The notes beneath the pieces are model-generated. The model made no database searches. It was not told the DNA's origin and saw nothing but the letters and a program-made list of their open reading frames with translations. From positions 31,448 through 95,447 of the forward strand of contig JAJEAV010000026.1 of assembly GCA_022822625.1 (NCBI GenBank): a stretch of DNA of 64,000 bases. Direction: 5' to 3'. Of this stretch, positions 8,178-17,046 are shown in pieces. Position 1 is the stretch's first letter; every line of letters begins with the position of its first letter. This DNA comes from Gammaproteobacteria bacterium. Its GTDB lineage: Bacteria; Pseudomonadota; Gammaproteobacteria; Arenicellales; Poriferihabitantaceae. A program made the translations under genes and the position numbers.

Positions 8178-8991
8178 CCGATCAGTCTCAATACCATTGC
8201 ACCAGCGCCTGGTGCCAGCCGTCTATATCCTTTTCCTGATGTTGCCGATTTATTGGCTGCTCAGCATGTCATTCAAGACAACCAACGAAATTCTAGGAGG
8301 GTTTTCATTCTTTCCACAGGATTTCACGCTTGAAAACTATATGGAAATATTCACTGATCCGACTTGGTACAGAGGCTATCTGAATTCCATTACCTATGTC
8401 GTAATCAATACGGTAATCTCGGTTACCGTTGCATTGCCTGCCGCTTATGCATTTTCACGATATCGATTTCTGGGCGACAAGCACCTGTTTTTCTGGCTTT
8501 TGACCAACCGCATGGCGCCACCCGCAGTTTTTGCCCTGCCGTTTTTTCAGTTGTATGCGGCAATTGACCTGTATGACACGCATATTGCCGTTGCGCTTGC
8601 ACATTGTCTGTTCAACATCCCGCTTGCAGTCTGGATTCTGGAAGGGTTCATGTCTGGTGTTCCCAAGCAGCTGGATGAAATGGCGTATATCGATGGATAT
8701 TCCTTTCCACAATTTTTTGTAAGGATATTCATGCCAGCGATCGCATCAGGAATCGGCGTCGCCGCCTTTTTCTGCTTTATGTATTCCTGGGTAGAAATGC
8801 TGCTTTCGAAGACACTGACTTCGGTGGCTGCCAAATCCATTGCGGCAACAATGACCAGGACGGCCAGCACCGCAGGATATGAACTGGGTCTGCTAGCGGC
8901 TGCCGGGGCACTGACAATTATCCCCGGGGCGATTGTGATCTACTTCGTCAGAAACTACATAGCCAGAGGCTTCTCTCTGGGACGGGTATAG
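8164..8991 (+). CDS. glpQ: glycerol ABC transporter permease, second subunit
   Basis: A 275-residue MalG-like permease with six predicted membrane segments, beginning with hydrophobic AVYILFLMLPIYWLL. The EAA-type coupling loop is DEMAYIDGYSFPQFF. It would pair with the product at 7311 to form the membrane channel of the importer. It is translationally overlapped with that gene, and the next gene starts only 5 bases after its stop. The symbol follows the rhizobial glycerol transporter, not the E. coli phosphodiesterase GlpQ. Confidence 0.9.
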   Translation: MRNSNRSVSIPLHQRLVPAVYILFLMLPIYWLLSMSFKTTNEILGGFSFFPQDFTLENYMEIFTDPTWYRGYLNSITYVVINTVISVTVALPAAYAFSRYRFLGDKHLFFWLLTNRMAPPAVFALPFFQLYAAIDLYDTHIAVALAHCLFNIPLAVWILEGFMSGVPKQLDEMAYIDGYSFPQFFVRIFMPAIASGIGVAAFFCFMYSWVEMLLSKTLTSVAAKSIAATMTRTASTAGYELGLLAAAGALTIIPGAIVIYFVRNYIARGFSLGRV

Positions 8992-8995
8992 TCAG

Positions 8996-9280
8996 ATGCT
9001 GGATTTATCATGGATGGCATGGACCTGGCCGACTGCCGGATTCTTCATTTTCATTCTGTTGTGTATTGTGTCGATGGGCATCTGGGAAAAATTCAGTCCG
9101 GGAGGGGGACCCAGACGTGGGGTCCTTGGCATTGATACCACAAGGGGCGATCGTCTGTTCATCAGCCTGCTCGGCGGCATTTTCATTTTTCTCGGCTGGC
9201 TCTGGATATTTTCGACACCTCTTTGGGGAGCATTGGTTCTCTCGATTATCTGGACAATTGCTGTCTTTCTCCGCTTTTAA
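8996..9280 (+). CDS. small DUF2160-type membrane protein of the glycerol operon
   Basis: A 94-residue protein with two or three hydrophobic segments (about residues 10-30, 50-70 and 73-92) separated by a polar loop containing GGGPRRGVLGIDTTRGDR. Small DUF2160 membrane proteins regularly accompany this type of glycerol ABC transporter, between permease and glpD; their job is not established. Position and size fit well. It could be an accessory subunit of the importer, but that is inference. Confidence 0.8.
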   Translation: MLDLSWMAWTWPTAGFFIFILLCIVSMGIWEKFSPGGGPRRGVLGIDTTRGDRLFISLLGGIFIFLGWLWIFSTPLWGALVLSIIWTIAVFLRF

Positions 9281-9316
9281 CTGACCTGCAGGTCTTTTTT
9301 TACCGGGAGAGTTGAA

Positions 9317-10864
9317 ATGACCATTGAACTAGATGAACAGGATATTTTCGATTTGGTGGTCATCGGTGGTGGCATCAATGGTGCCGGCATTGCTCGGGAT
9401 GCGTCTGGTCGAGGACTCAAGGTACTACTCTGTGAAAAAGATGATTTTGCCGGACATACTTCATCAGCCAGCACCAAGCTGATTCATGGTGGCTTACGCT
9501 ATCTTGAGAATTATCATTTTGGACTGGTCAGGCACAGTCTGCGTGAGCGTGAAATTCTTCTCAGGAATTCTCCACATATCATATGGCCTCTACGATTCAT
9601 ATTACCGCATGACCGTTCCCTGAGACCCAAATGGCTAATCCGGGCAGGGTTATTCATTTATGACTCGTTGGCACCGATGCATCAACTGGAAAAATCCAGT
9701 CAGGTCAGACTGCAGCAACATGTGGCTGGAGGAGTATTGAAGTCGCAGTATCAGCATGGCTTTTTGTACTCGGATTGCTGGGTCCAGGATTCGCGGCTGG
9801 TGATTTTGAATGTGGTTGCTGCAGAAGCTTTTGGTGCCTGCGTACTCAATCGAACCAGGTGTATAGACTTGAAGCGCGAGGAGAACTACTGGTGGGTCAC
9901 CCTTGACCGGCATGGCGATGGTAGCATGTTGAAGGGGATTAGCCAAATTCGTGCCCGGGCAGTAGTTAATGCTACTGGTGCATGGGTAGGTTCCATGGCC
10001 GGGGACTTTCATCAAGAGGACAGTCAACAGCAGGTCCAGCTTGTTCGTGGCAGTCATATCGTGGTGCGGAAACTGTTTGATCATCCCTATGCATTTGTCT
10101 TCCAGACAATTGATCGCAGGGTAGTTTTCTGCATTCCTTACGAGCGGGATTTTACCCTGATTGGAACTACGGAGACGGGTTTGGGCAGACCGGATGACGA
10201 GGATGGAATCTCTGATCCAGAAATCGAGTATCTCTGTCGGGTCGTGAATCGATATCTTGCTGTTGCGGTCAATCCAGATGATGTTGTCTGGACTTTCAGC
10301 GGAGTACGGACGCTTTGTGGTGATGACGAAACGGAAGCAAGTCGATTATCCCGGGACTACACGTTACGATACGACGATGCATTGGCCCCGATTGTTTCCG
10401 TGTTCGGCGGCAAAATCACAACCTACCGACTCCTGGCAGAAGATGTACTGGATCATTTTCGTGATCTCGATGGTTTCAACAGGCCAAAATGGACACATGA
10501 CGGCATTTTGCCGGGTGGTGATATCGGCAGTAATGATGTCAGGGAATATGCGTCTCTTCTGTCAATGCAGTACAGCTGGATAACACCGGATCTGGCTAGT
10601 CACTATGCCTGTCATTATGGAACAAATTCTCATCGTATTCTGGCGAACTCGACAAAACTAGGTGACTTGGGGCAAGAATTTTCACCGAATCTCTTTCAGG
10701 CTGAAGTTGACTACTTGATTAAGCATGAATATGCAAATTTTGCTGAAGATATTATCTGGAGGCGCACACGGCATGGTATTCGAATGAACCGTGATCAGAT
10801 ATCTGGCTTGCGGCGGTACATGGACTCTGTGTTAGACTTTTCCGGGAATTCCGGGGGTATGTAA
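9317..10864 (+). CDS. glpD: aerobic glycerol-3-phosphate dehydrogenase
   Basis: A 515-residue flavoprotein that oxidises glycerol 3-phosphate to dihydroxyacetone phosphate and passes electrons to quinone at the inner membrane. The N-terminal FAD-binding motif is VVIGGGINGAGIARDA (about residues 14-29), followed by the family segment TSSASTKLIHGGLRYLE. Length matches E. coli GlpD. A GGGAGAG ribosome-binding site lies just before the ATG. Its stop overlaps the glpK start (TAATG), so the two are coupled. Confidence 0.96.
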   Translation: MTIELDEQDIFDLVVIGGGINGAGIARDASGRGLKVLLCEKDDFAGHTSSASTKLIHGGLRYLENYHFGLVRHSLREREILLRNSPHIIWPLRFILPHDRSLRPKWLIRAGLFIYDSLAPMHQLEKSSQVRLQQHVAGGVLKSQYQHGFLYSDCWVQDSRLVILNVVAAEAFGACVLNRTRCIDLKREENYWWVTLDRHGDGSMLKGISQIRARAVVNATGAWVGSMAGDFHQEDSQQQVQLVRGSHIVVRKLFDHPYAFVFQTIDRRVVFCIPYERDFTLIGTTETGLGRPDDEDGISDPEIEYLCRVVNRYLAVAVNPDDVVWTFSGVRTLCGDDETEASRLSRDYTLRYDDALAPIVSVFGGKITTYRLLAEDVLDHFRDLDGFNRPKWTHDGILPGGDIGSNDVREYASLLSMQYSWITPDLASHYACHYGTNSHRILANSTKLGDLGQEFSPNLFQAEVDYLIKHEYANFAEDIIWRRTRHGIRMNRDQISGLRRYMDSVLDFSGNSGGM

Positions 10865-12363
10865 TGCAGGCATACGTTCTTAGCATAGATCAGGGTACAA
10901 CGAGCTCACGTGCTCTTCTGGTTGATCAAGACGGTAATGTTGTTCACTCCGAGCAACAGGAGTTCACCCAGTATTTCCCGAATGATGGCTGGGTGGAACA
11001 CGACCCAAGAGAAATCTGGCAAACAACACTGGGTGCTGCAAGCAAGGTACTTCAGTATGCTGAAGGCCTGGTTGGAGAAGTCAAGGCGATTGGAATTACC
11101 AATCAGCGTGAGACCACGATTGTGTGGGATCGTCATACGGGAGAGCCCATCTATAACGCAATCGTATGGCAGGACCGGCGTACTGGGGATTTTTGCCATT
11201 CCCTGAACGATCCCGGCACTTCCGAATTTGTCCAGGATAGAACGGGACTTCTACTTGATCCGTATTTCTCGGCAACAAAGCTGGCCTGGATTCTGGATCA
11301 GGTTCCCGGAGCACGTCAACGGGCGAATCGCGGTGATCTGGTATTTGGAACCGTTGATACATTTCTGATCTGGCATTTGACCGGGGGAGCATCGCATGTA
11401 ACTGATGCAACCAATGCATCACGAACCATGATGTTCAATATTCGAACCAATGAATGGGACCGGGAGTTGTTGAGGTTATTCTCCATTCCGGAGAATTGTC
11501 TGCCAGAGGTCAAGGACTGTGCGGACAATTTCGGTGTTACCAACTCAAGGGTATTGGGGCAAGCATTGCCTATTTTGGGTGTTGCGGGTGATCAGCAGGC
11601 TGCACTGTTTGGTCAGGCCTGCTTTGAACCGGGCATGCTGAAAAGCACCTATGGGACGGGTTGTTTTCTTGTCATCAATACGGGCACTGATCTGGTCAAA
11701 TCCAGATATCGGATGCTATCGACCATTGGCTATCGGCTTGATGGGCAAACGCACTATGCCATGGAAGGATCCATTTTCGTTGCTGGTGCTGCCATGCAGT
11801 GGCTACGGGATGAACTCCATGTCTTTGACGATGCCGCCGAGTCAGCCGAACTTGCCTTGTCTCTAGAAGACAATTGTGGGGTCTATATGGTTCCGGCATT
11901 GACGGGTTTGGGGGCTCCGCATTGGCTTCCTGATGCACGTGGAGCGATATTCGGAATGACACGCGATACCGGAAAAGCACAATTGGCGCGTGCTGCACTG
12001 GAGTCGATTGCCTATCAGAGTGCAGATTTACTGGAAGCGATTCAGTCTGATGGTGGAAACATCAACCGACTCAGGGTTGATGGTGGCATGGCCAATAATA
12101 ACTGGTTTTGCCAGTTTTTGAGCGATGTTCTGAATTTGCCGGTTGATCGACCTACAAATACGGAAACCACGGCTCTTGGTGCGGCTTATCTTGCGGGTTT
12201 GAAGTGCGGTTTTTACACATCTTTGGAGTCAATCACGAAAAACTGGCGTGCAGACATTACATTTGATTCCCGGATGGGTGATAGACAGCGAAAAGAGCAT
12301 CGAAAGCGCTGGAAAAAGGCGGTTGAAATGGTTGCTGGGTTTGCAAAAAACAATGCATCTTGA
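10864..12363 (+). CDS. glpK: glycerol kinase
   Basis: A 499-residue FGGY-family kinase that phosphorylates glycerol to glycerol 3-phosphate. The N-terminus carries the phosphate-binding loop IDQGTTSSRA, then GITNQRETTIVWD and the substrate segment NAIVWQDRRT; the C-terminal FGGY region includes RVDGGMANNNWFCQFL. Size is the family norm. It is the last gene of the glycerol array and completes import, phosphorylation and oxidation. Its presence next to an importer rather than glpF argues for active glycerol uptake. Confidence 0.97.
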   Translation: MQAYVLSIDQGTTSSRALLVDQDGNVVHSEQQEFTQYFPNDGWVEHDPREIWQTTLGAASKVLQYAEGLVGEVKAIGITNQRETTIVWDRHTGEPIYNAIVWQDRRTGDFCHSLNDPGTSEFVQDRTGLLLDPYFSATKLAWILDQVPGARQRANRGDLVFGTVDTFLIWHLTGGASHVTDATNASRTMMFNIRTNEWDRELLRLFSIPENCLPEVKDCADNFGVTNSRVLGQALPILGVAGDQQAALFGQACFEPGMLKSTYGTGCFLVINTGTDLVKSRYRMLSTIGYRLDGQTHYAMEGSIFVAGAAMQWLRDELHVFDDAAESAELALSLEDNCGVYMVPALTGLGAPHWLPDARGAIFGMTRDTGKAQLARAALESIAYQSADLLEAIQSDGGNINRLRVDGGMANNNWFCQFLSDVLNLPVDRPTNTETTALGAAYLAGLKCGFYTSLESITKNWRADITFDSRMGDRQRKEHRKRWKKAVEMVAGFAKNNAS

Positions 12364-12880
12364 TCATCTATTCTGACTCGGCGAAGTATTCAATGAAGCG
12401 GGGGTAAGAACTTATAAAGTCATGGCAAATGGGTATAATTGATACCCAGAGACCCGTTGCCAGACTGACTGAAATATACGGATTCTTGATTCCGAAAAAA
12501 CATGGCAGAAAGTATTTGTCTTTTCCTTATTGATTCGTATTTTCAGATGATGTTTGGTGTTCTTTGTCAACAGAGATGGCGGAAACGGATTTTCCGGCTC
12601 TCGGCCCATGCGTAAAGAACTTCGTAGCACGATTGTGCCATTTGACAGGGTAGGGCATAATGCCTGCAAATATCTCTAATACAAACGCCTCCTGCCTTGG
12701 TATTCCTGCAGTGTATGGTACAGACTTATTTTTCAGCATCGATTCCAGGGACTTGCAATTGAGCAAAATGCCGTCATAGAGGACTTTTCAGGGGTCCTTG
12801 GCCGTTAACATCTGTCAGCAGACAGCCAGATTTTCATATCAGGCTATAATACGTACTTGATGATCGTCAAGAAACAAGTC
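12364..12880. other. intergenic region after glpK
   Basis: No convincing gene. A perfect 7-base inverted repeat TGGGTAT-AATTG-ATACCCA lies at 12430-12448 but has no T-run, so it is at most a weak terminator. Open frames on the minus strand (for example 12527-12766) lack a ribosome-binding site and match nothing I know. TATAAT at 12845-12850 is a likely -10 for the gene at 12881; no good -35 is seen. Confidence 0.5.
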
Positions 12881-13378
12881 ATGAAATTATCGAGAATTCC
12901 TGTCATTGTCCTTGCCATGCTGTCGCTTCAGATTCAGGCGGACGAACCTGCCCTGTTCAGCACCCAGAACCTGACACCGAAAACTGCCCTGAAGGCCGCC
13001 TTGGCAGCGCTGGACAAGTGTCGCGACGAGGGATATCAAGTGGCGGTGGTCGTTACGGATCGCAACGGTCTTCCCCAGGTCATGATTCGCGACCGGTATG
13101 CCGGTGCACACACTCCTGAAACTGCAAGTCGCAAGGCCTGGACAGCCACTAGTTTTCGTACCAGTACCTCCGAACTGGTTTCCGTGACCTCCGCCGGACA
13201 GCCTCAATCCGGCATTCGTCATGTTGAGGGTGCGATCATGATCGGCGGAGGCCTATTGATCGATGCCGGCGGTTCCACGGTGGGAGCGATCGGAGTGTCC
13301 GGTGCTCCGGGTGGGGAACTGGATGATCTCTGCGCTCGGGCCGGAATTGATGCGATCGAAGAAGATATTTTGTTTTAG
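12881..13378 (+). CDS. secreted HbpS/GlcG-family (DUF336) protein
   Basis: A 165-residue protein with a signal peptide (MKLSRIPVIVLAMLSLQIQA, cleavage before DEP) and a GlcG/HbpS domain: LDKCRDEGYQVAVVVTDRNG, then GGGLLIDAGGSTVGAIGVSGAPGG near the C-terminus, the most conserved part of the family. Related proteins bind haem or are found in glycolate or glycerol/propanediol operons, with no settled catalytic role. The ATG at 12881 is preferred over the in-frame ATG at 12857 because the TATAAT at 12845-12850 would place the transcript start at about 12857. Periplasmic location is inferred. It may or may not relate to the upstream glycerol genes. Confidence 0.8.
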   Translation: MKLSRIPVIVLAMLSLQIQADEPALFSTQNLTPKTALKAALAALDKCRDEGYQVAVVVTDRNGLPQVMIRDRYAGAHTPETASRKAWTATSFRTSTSELVSVTSAGQPQSGIRHVEGAIMIGGGLLIDAGGSTVGAIGVSGAPGGELDDLCARAGIDAIEEDILF

Positions 13379-13461
13379 GAAAATTTATTTTATTAAATAT
13401 ATCAATGTATTATAGAATATATTTATAGCATTAAACAAACAACAAGTGTAAACTAACGAAA

Positions 13462-13506
13462 ATGGCAGTTACCCTCCGACCTGGAGAGTGCCAACAAGAG
13501 AGGATT
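13462..13506 (+). ncRNA. candidate folE-motif (THF-II) riboswitch
   Basis: Directly before folE, GTT (13468-13470) can pair with AAC (13493-13495) and CTCC (13474-13477) with GGAG (13483-13486) around a five-base loop. The asymmetric internal loop is ACC opposite AGTGCC. The element ends next to the ribosome-binding site AAGAGAGG (13496-13503). A small hairpin of this kind just upstream of folE is what is known as the folE or THF-II motif, mainly in proteobacteria. I am matching layout and a remembered consensus, not a computed model, so the class is tentative. Confidence 0.42.
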
Positions 13507-13510
13507 TGAT

Positions 13511-14164
13511 ATGGACACAGAGATATTCGCCCCCGATCCCATAAAATCGGAGACTACCAACACGGGGATACTTCCACGACCCACTCAGCCTGAAGCGGAG
13601 GCTGCGGTACGGACGCTGATCGAATGGGCGGGCGATAACCCCGATCGCGAAGGCCTTCGAGGTACACCTGAACGTGTGGTGCGGGCTTATAGAGAGTTCT
13701 TTGCCGGATATGATGTAGATCCTAGTGCATTGCTTGAGAAGACATTTGAGGAAACTGACACCTACGACGAGATGATCGTATTACGCGACATCCGTCTCGA
13801 ATCGCACTGTGAGCATCATATCGTGCCTATTCTGGGAAAGGCGCATATCGGTTATCTACCAGCAGGACGTGTTGTCGGGATTTCCAAACTAGCACGTCTT
13901 GTCGAAGTGTTCGCCAAGCGAATGCAGATTCAAGAGGTGCTCACCTCGCAGATCGCAGATACTATACAGGAGGTGCTGAAACCGCACGGTGTCGGCGTTG
14001 TGATCGAAGCGGCACACCAGTGCATGACCACGCGCGGGATTCGCAACCCGAGTGTCACCATGGTAACTAGCCGCATGCTGGGCAGTTTCCGCAATGATTC
14101 AGAGACTCGCCGGGAATTTCTCTCGATCATCGGAAATCCCAGAGGTGATTTCAATGGTGCCTGA
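13511..14164 (+). CDS. folE: GTP cyclohydrolase I
   Basis: A 217-residue enzyme that converts GTP to dihydroneopterin triphosphate, the first step of folate synthesis. Zinc ligands are in place: C100 and H103 in ESHCEHH and C171 in HQCMTTRG, matching the E. coli set at a constant offset of ten. The ATG at 13511 follows AAGAGAGG. Its end overlaps hisI by 11 bases. The folE-hisI pairing, the sequence of the partner and the upstream RNA element all resemble alphaproteobacterial genomes, suggesting transfer. Confidence 0.96.
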   Translation: MDTEIFAPDPIKSETTNTGILPRPTQPEAEAAVRTLIEWAGDNPDREGLRGTPERVVRAYREFFAGYDVDPSALLEKTFEETDTYDEMIVLRDIRLESHCEHHIVPILGKAHIGYLPAGRVVGISKLARLVEVFAKRMQIQEVLTSQIADTIQEVLKPHGVGVVIEAAHQCMTTRGIRNPSVTMVTSRMLGSFRNDSETRREFLSIIGNPRGDFNGA

Positions 14165-14657
14165 AAGTCCCATTCCAGCGGATGCTCTTCCTTTCACTGC
14201 AAGGAACAGTATCGAACAGGTCGAGGAAGGTCTTGACTTGGCACCTAAATTCGATGCCGACGGACTGATTCCCTGCATCACGACTGATGCTGACACTGGA
14301 GAGGTGTTGATGCTGGGATACATGAATGGCGAGGCCCTACAGCGAACGATCGTAACTGGTGAAGCGCACTATTGGAGCCGAAGTCGCCAGTGTCTTTGGC
14401 ATAAGGGAGCAACTAGCGGTCTCATCCAAGAAGTTGTCGAAATGCGCATCGATGATGATCAGGATGCAATCTGGTTACGTGTTCAGGTTGCGGGCTCGGG
14501 CGCAAGTTGTCATGTCGGATACCGTTCCTGTTTCTACCGGTCGGTTGAACTGGGAGATCATTCTGACAAACCTGCACGGCTCGTGTTCACGGAGTCAGGG
14601 AAAACCTTTGATCCAAAGCAGGTTTATGGTAATGAGCCGAATCCGACCAAGCTTTAA
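14154..14657 (+). CDS. hisI: phosphoribosyl-AMP cyclohydrolase, alphaproteobacterial type
   Basis: The 167-residue protein opens the purine ring of phosphoribosyl-AMP in histidine synthesis. It has NGEALQ, the segment [17 protein letters not shown], and the zinc motif CHVGYRSCF (C119, C126). The metal motif usually written D-C-D-x-D reads DDDQD (100-104), so the middle cysteine, often listed as a third zinc ligand, is aspartate; two extra residues follow before C119. I recall this form from rhizobial HisI proteins. No hisE fusion and no other his gene is nearby. The ATG at 14154 (after AGAGGTGAT) overlaps folE; the frame is open upstream to 14094. Confidence 0.92.
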   Translation: MVPESPIPADALPFTARNSIEQVEEGLDLAPKFDADGLIPCITTDADTGEVLMLGYMNGEALQRTIVTGEAHYWSRSRQCLWHKGATSGLIQEVVEMRIDDDQDAIWLRVQVAGSGASCHVGYRSCFYRSVELGDHSDKPARLVFTESGKTFDPKQVYGNEPNPTKL

Positions 14658-14932
14658 CCTGGATAGCGGCATATATCAAAAAACTTTTCAGAAAAAACGC
14701 CCTGATCTGACAACGTTGCATGGCTGAACTGCCCCTTCGACCGTAACCACGAGATGTAGCGCATTCCTGAATCAACTGGGTGATGGGTGAATTCCATGAT
14801 GCTGATCAGCTGCTGGAATTGTTGCCGCCAGAGTGCCAGAATTAGCATTTCACCCGGAGGCAGATGGTGTGTCGTATATGTTCTGCCCCTGATTGAAGGA
14901 CAGATTTTCACTTCGGAGTGGAACTCGAACAT
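14654..14932 (-). CDS. possible small protein of unknown function
   Basis: A 92-residue open frame that ends 4 bases inside the hisI 3' end and runs divergently from dacA. AGGAG lies about 13 bases upstream of its ATG, and codon choice is like that of the neighbours. The sequence has no signal peptide, no membrane segment and no motif I recognise. It may be chance. Apart from this frame, the 386 bases between hisI and dacA hold nothing I can name. Confidence 0.2.
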   Translation of the reverse strand: MFEFHSEVKICPSIRGRTYTTHHLPPGEMLILALWRQQFQQLISIMEFTHHPVDSGMRYISWLRSKGQFSHATLSDQGVFSEKFFDICRYPG

Positions 14933-15043
14933 GGAAGATATACTTCTCCTGCGGTTTTTTTACATTCAATGGCAAAGACTGTCACTATCGGGTTTCCCGG
15001 CAACATTCGTCAACTTCTTTACAGGAACCTAGAAAATACCAAG

Positions 15044-16279
15044 ATGATTCGCAGTTTCACTTTGAATAAAACTTCCCTCAATCGGAGTATCGGTTGTCGG
15101 GCATTATTGGTAGCCCTGCTTCTGGCATTTTGTGGGAGCTACTCAGGTTTGGTGAATGCCGAGTTGAAGCCTATTCCTCAGGTTATTCGATCAAACCATG
15201 ATTTTCCGAAAGTCAAGGCGACCTCATGGATTCTCGCTGACTACCACACAGGGTGGATATTGGGAGGAGAAAATATTGATGATCGGATAGAGCCGGCCAG
15301 TTTAACCAAATTGATGACCAGCTATTTGATCTTTGATGCGATCAAAACAGGGAAACTGAATGAACATGACATGGTTTTCATCAGTAACAGGGCTTACAAG
15401 GCAGTCGGTTCAAGAATGTACGTTGAGGAAAATTCCCAGGTTTCCGTAATTGACTTACTGAATGGGCTGATCATTCAGTCCGGGAATGACGCCGCAATAG
15501 CTCTCGCTGAACATTACGGCGGTTCCGAGGAATCATTTGCAAAGATCATGAATCAAACAGCGGCCGAATTAGGCATGATCAATACCCGCTTTACCAATAG
15601 TAGCGGCTTGCCGGATTCTGGACATTACAGCACACTCCGAGATATTACCCTGCTTTCAATGTCCTTGATTCGAAATTTTCCTGATTACTTCAAGTTGTAC
15701 TCAGAACTTGAATTCACTTACAACAATATCACTCAGCAAAACCGAAACATACTGCTAACCCGGGATAGTCGTGTTGACGGGCTGAAAACCGGGTATACCA
15801 AAATAGCAGGATATTGCTTGATTGCCACTGCCAATCAGGAGGGATTCAGATTGATCGCCGGTGTCTTGGGAGCAAACAGTAAGATGAAGCGTGCTGAACA
15901 AGCGCACGGACTGATTCGTTATGGGTATTATGCATATGATTCGATTGACCTGTTGAAGAAAAATGCCCACGTTGTAGCTGTGCCTATGCTGATGGGTAAG
16001 GAAGACGAGTTTTCGGTTGGTTCTGATAAAGAGATTCGGCTGCCTTATCCCAAAGAGACAAAGCAAAAGCTATCGGCAAGTTTCGAGTTGCCTGAGGAAA
16101 TGGATGCCCCATTATCCAATGGACAACAAGTAGGATTCATTCAGATTAAATATGACAAGCAACCGGTACTACGCTCATCGCTGCATGTAATTGGAGATTA
16201 TCCTGAAGGGCCATGGTATAAAAAAACATACGATCTGGCGAAGCACGTGATTCTTGGATGGTTCGATTCACCGGACTAG
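15044..16279 (+). CDS. dacA: D-alanyl-D-alanine carboxypeptidase (PBP5/6 type)
   Basis: A 411-residue penicillin-binding protein that trims the terminal D-alanine from peptidoglycan pentapeptides in the periplasm. A signal peptide ends at about residue 39 (VNA). The three active-site motifs are S86-L-T-K89, S146-G-N148 and K248-T-G250. The C-terminal domain ends in an amphipathic helix (about 393-408, KKTYDLAKHVILGWF), the usual membrane anchor. The frame is open to 14918, but the ATG at 15044 fits the signal peptide. The dacA-ybeD-lipB order matches E. coli. Confidence 0.93.
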   Translation: MIRSFTLNKTSLNRSIGCRALLVALLLAFCGSYSGLVNAELKPIPQVIRSNHDFPKVKATSWILADYHTGWILGGENIDDRIEPASLTKLMTSYLIFDAIKTGKLNEHDMVFISNRAYKAVGSRMYVEENSQVSVIDLLNGLIIQSGNDAAIALAEHYGGSEESFAKIMNQTAAELGMINTRFTNSSGLPDSGHYSTLRDITLLSMSLIRNFPDYFKLYSELEFTYNNITQQNRNILLTRDSRVDGLKTGYTKIAGYCLIATANQEGFRLIAGVLGANSKMKRAEQAHGLIRYGYYAYDSIDLLKKNAHVVAVPMLMGKEDEFSVGSDKEIRLPYPKETKQKLSASFELPEEMDAPLSNGQQVGFIQIKYDKQPVLRSSLHVIGDYPEGPWYKKTYDLAKHVILGWFDSPD

Positions 16280-16717
16280 TGCATCCCAGGCCGGGTAAAC
16301 CTGCCGGACTAGAAAAAGAATAGGCCGGGGCAAGGAGAGTTTCCCGAAAACATCAGGGCCAATCATTCCCAAAGATCTTCACAAGCAGCAGTCAATTCAT
16401 GGAAAAACCATTCCTGCGATTTGGGAAGAAGTTGGGGAGTGGCTAGTAAGTTAATAGATTCATCGAAGCTGATGGCGGAACCCGAAGGTAAGTTACTGAT
16501 GGAGTGGAATCCAGACGGACTGTGATGTATGGCCTTTGCTGTTCATGCCATGTACCGTTTCAGGCAGAAAGGTTGAGCATGAAATGGATATATTTTACAT
16601 ATAATCATGAATATAACTGAATATTATCGAAACTTGTTGAAAGTCGTATCCCGTCAAAGGCAATGCAGGTGAGGGATACTTGATTTGAATTACTGGTCTA
16701 TCGTTTAAGGTGGCGGG
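16280..16717. other. intergenic region between dacA and ybeD
   Basis: No gene recognised. The nine bases CCGGACTAG occur twice, at the dacA stop (16271-16279) and about 30 bases later, with a GC-rich stretch between, possibly part of a terminator. The second half is AT-rich and probably carries the ybeD-lipB promoter, but I cannot point to a clear one. Confidence 0.4.
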
Positions 16718-17038
16718 TTGACTTCAACTCCGGACAACGGGAATCATTCATCGCAAAAGCCCTGCGGCAAGAGTATTCGATTCCAAGGCGAACCTGAATT
16801 TCCACATATCGTCGAGATAAAGATATTTCTCAAGGCTGCAGAGGATGGAGAAATGCAGGTAAGGTCTTTGCCATGCGAAAAATATCCGGAAGAAGGAATC
16901 ATGTCGATCACCTACCGGCCCAGTAAAAAGGGCAACTATCATTCATTCAATTACCGGCTATGTATAGCAGGCGAGACCGAGCTCGTTGAACTGTACGATC
17001 ATCTGGGTGCACGGGAGCAGGTGCTCTACCTATTGTAG
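16718..17038 (+). CDS. ybeD: YbeD/DUF493 family protein
   Basis: A 106-residue protein of the DUF493 (YbeD) family, a small alpha/beta ACT-like domain of unknown function, typically found between dacA and lipB as here. Family features include the opening FPHIVEIKIF, the central RPSKKGNYHSFNYRLCI segment, and the C-terminal ELYDHLGAREQVLYLL. The start is a TTG at 16718 with AAGGTGG just before it; no ATG lies near the domain start. The first 20 residues are polar and not part of the domain. A regulatory or allosteric role has been suggested for the family, without proof. Confidence 0.85.
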   Translation: MTSTPDNGNHSSQKPCGKSIRFQGEPEFPHIVEIKIFLKAAEDGEMQVRSLPCEKYPEEGIMSITYRPSKKGNYHSFNYRLCIAGETELVELYDHLGAREQVLYLL

Positions 17039-17046
17039 TTTCTCCA

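Noticed and set aside
12430..12448. Hairpin after glpK as a terminator
   Set aside because: Stem is only 7 base pairs and there is no T-run; mentioned only as an inverted repeat.
12527..12766. 79-residue minus-strand open frame after glpK
   Set aside because: TTG start without a ribosome-binding site and no recognisable motif.
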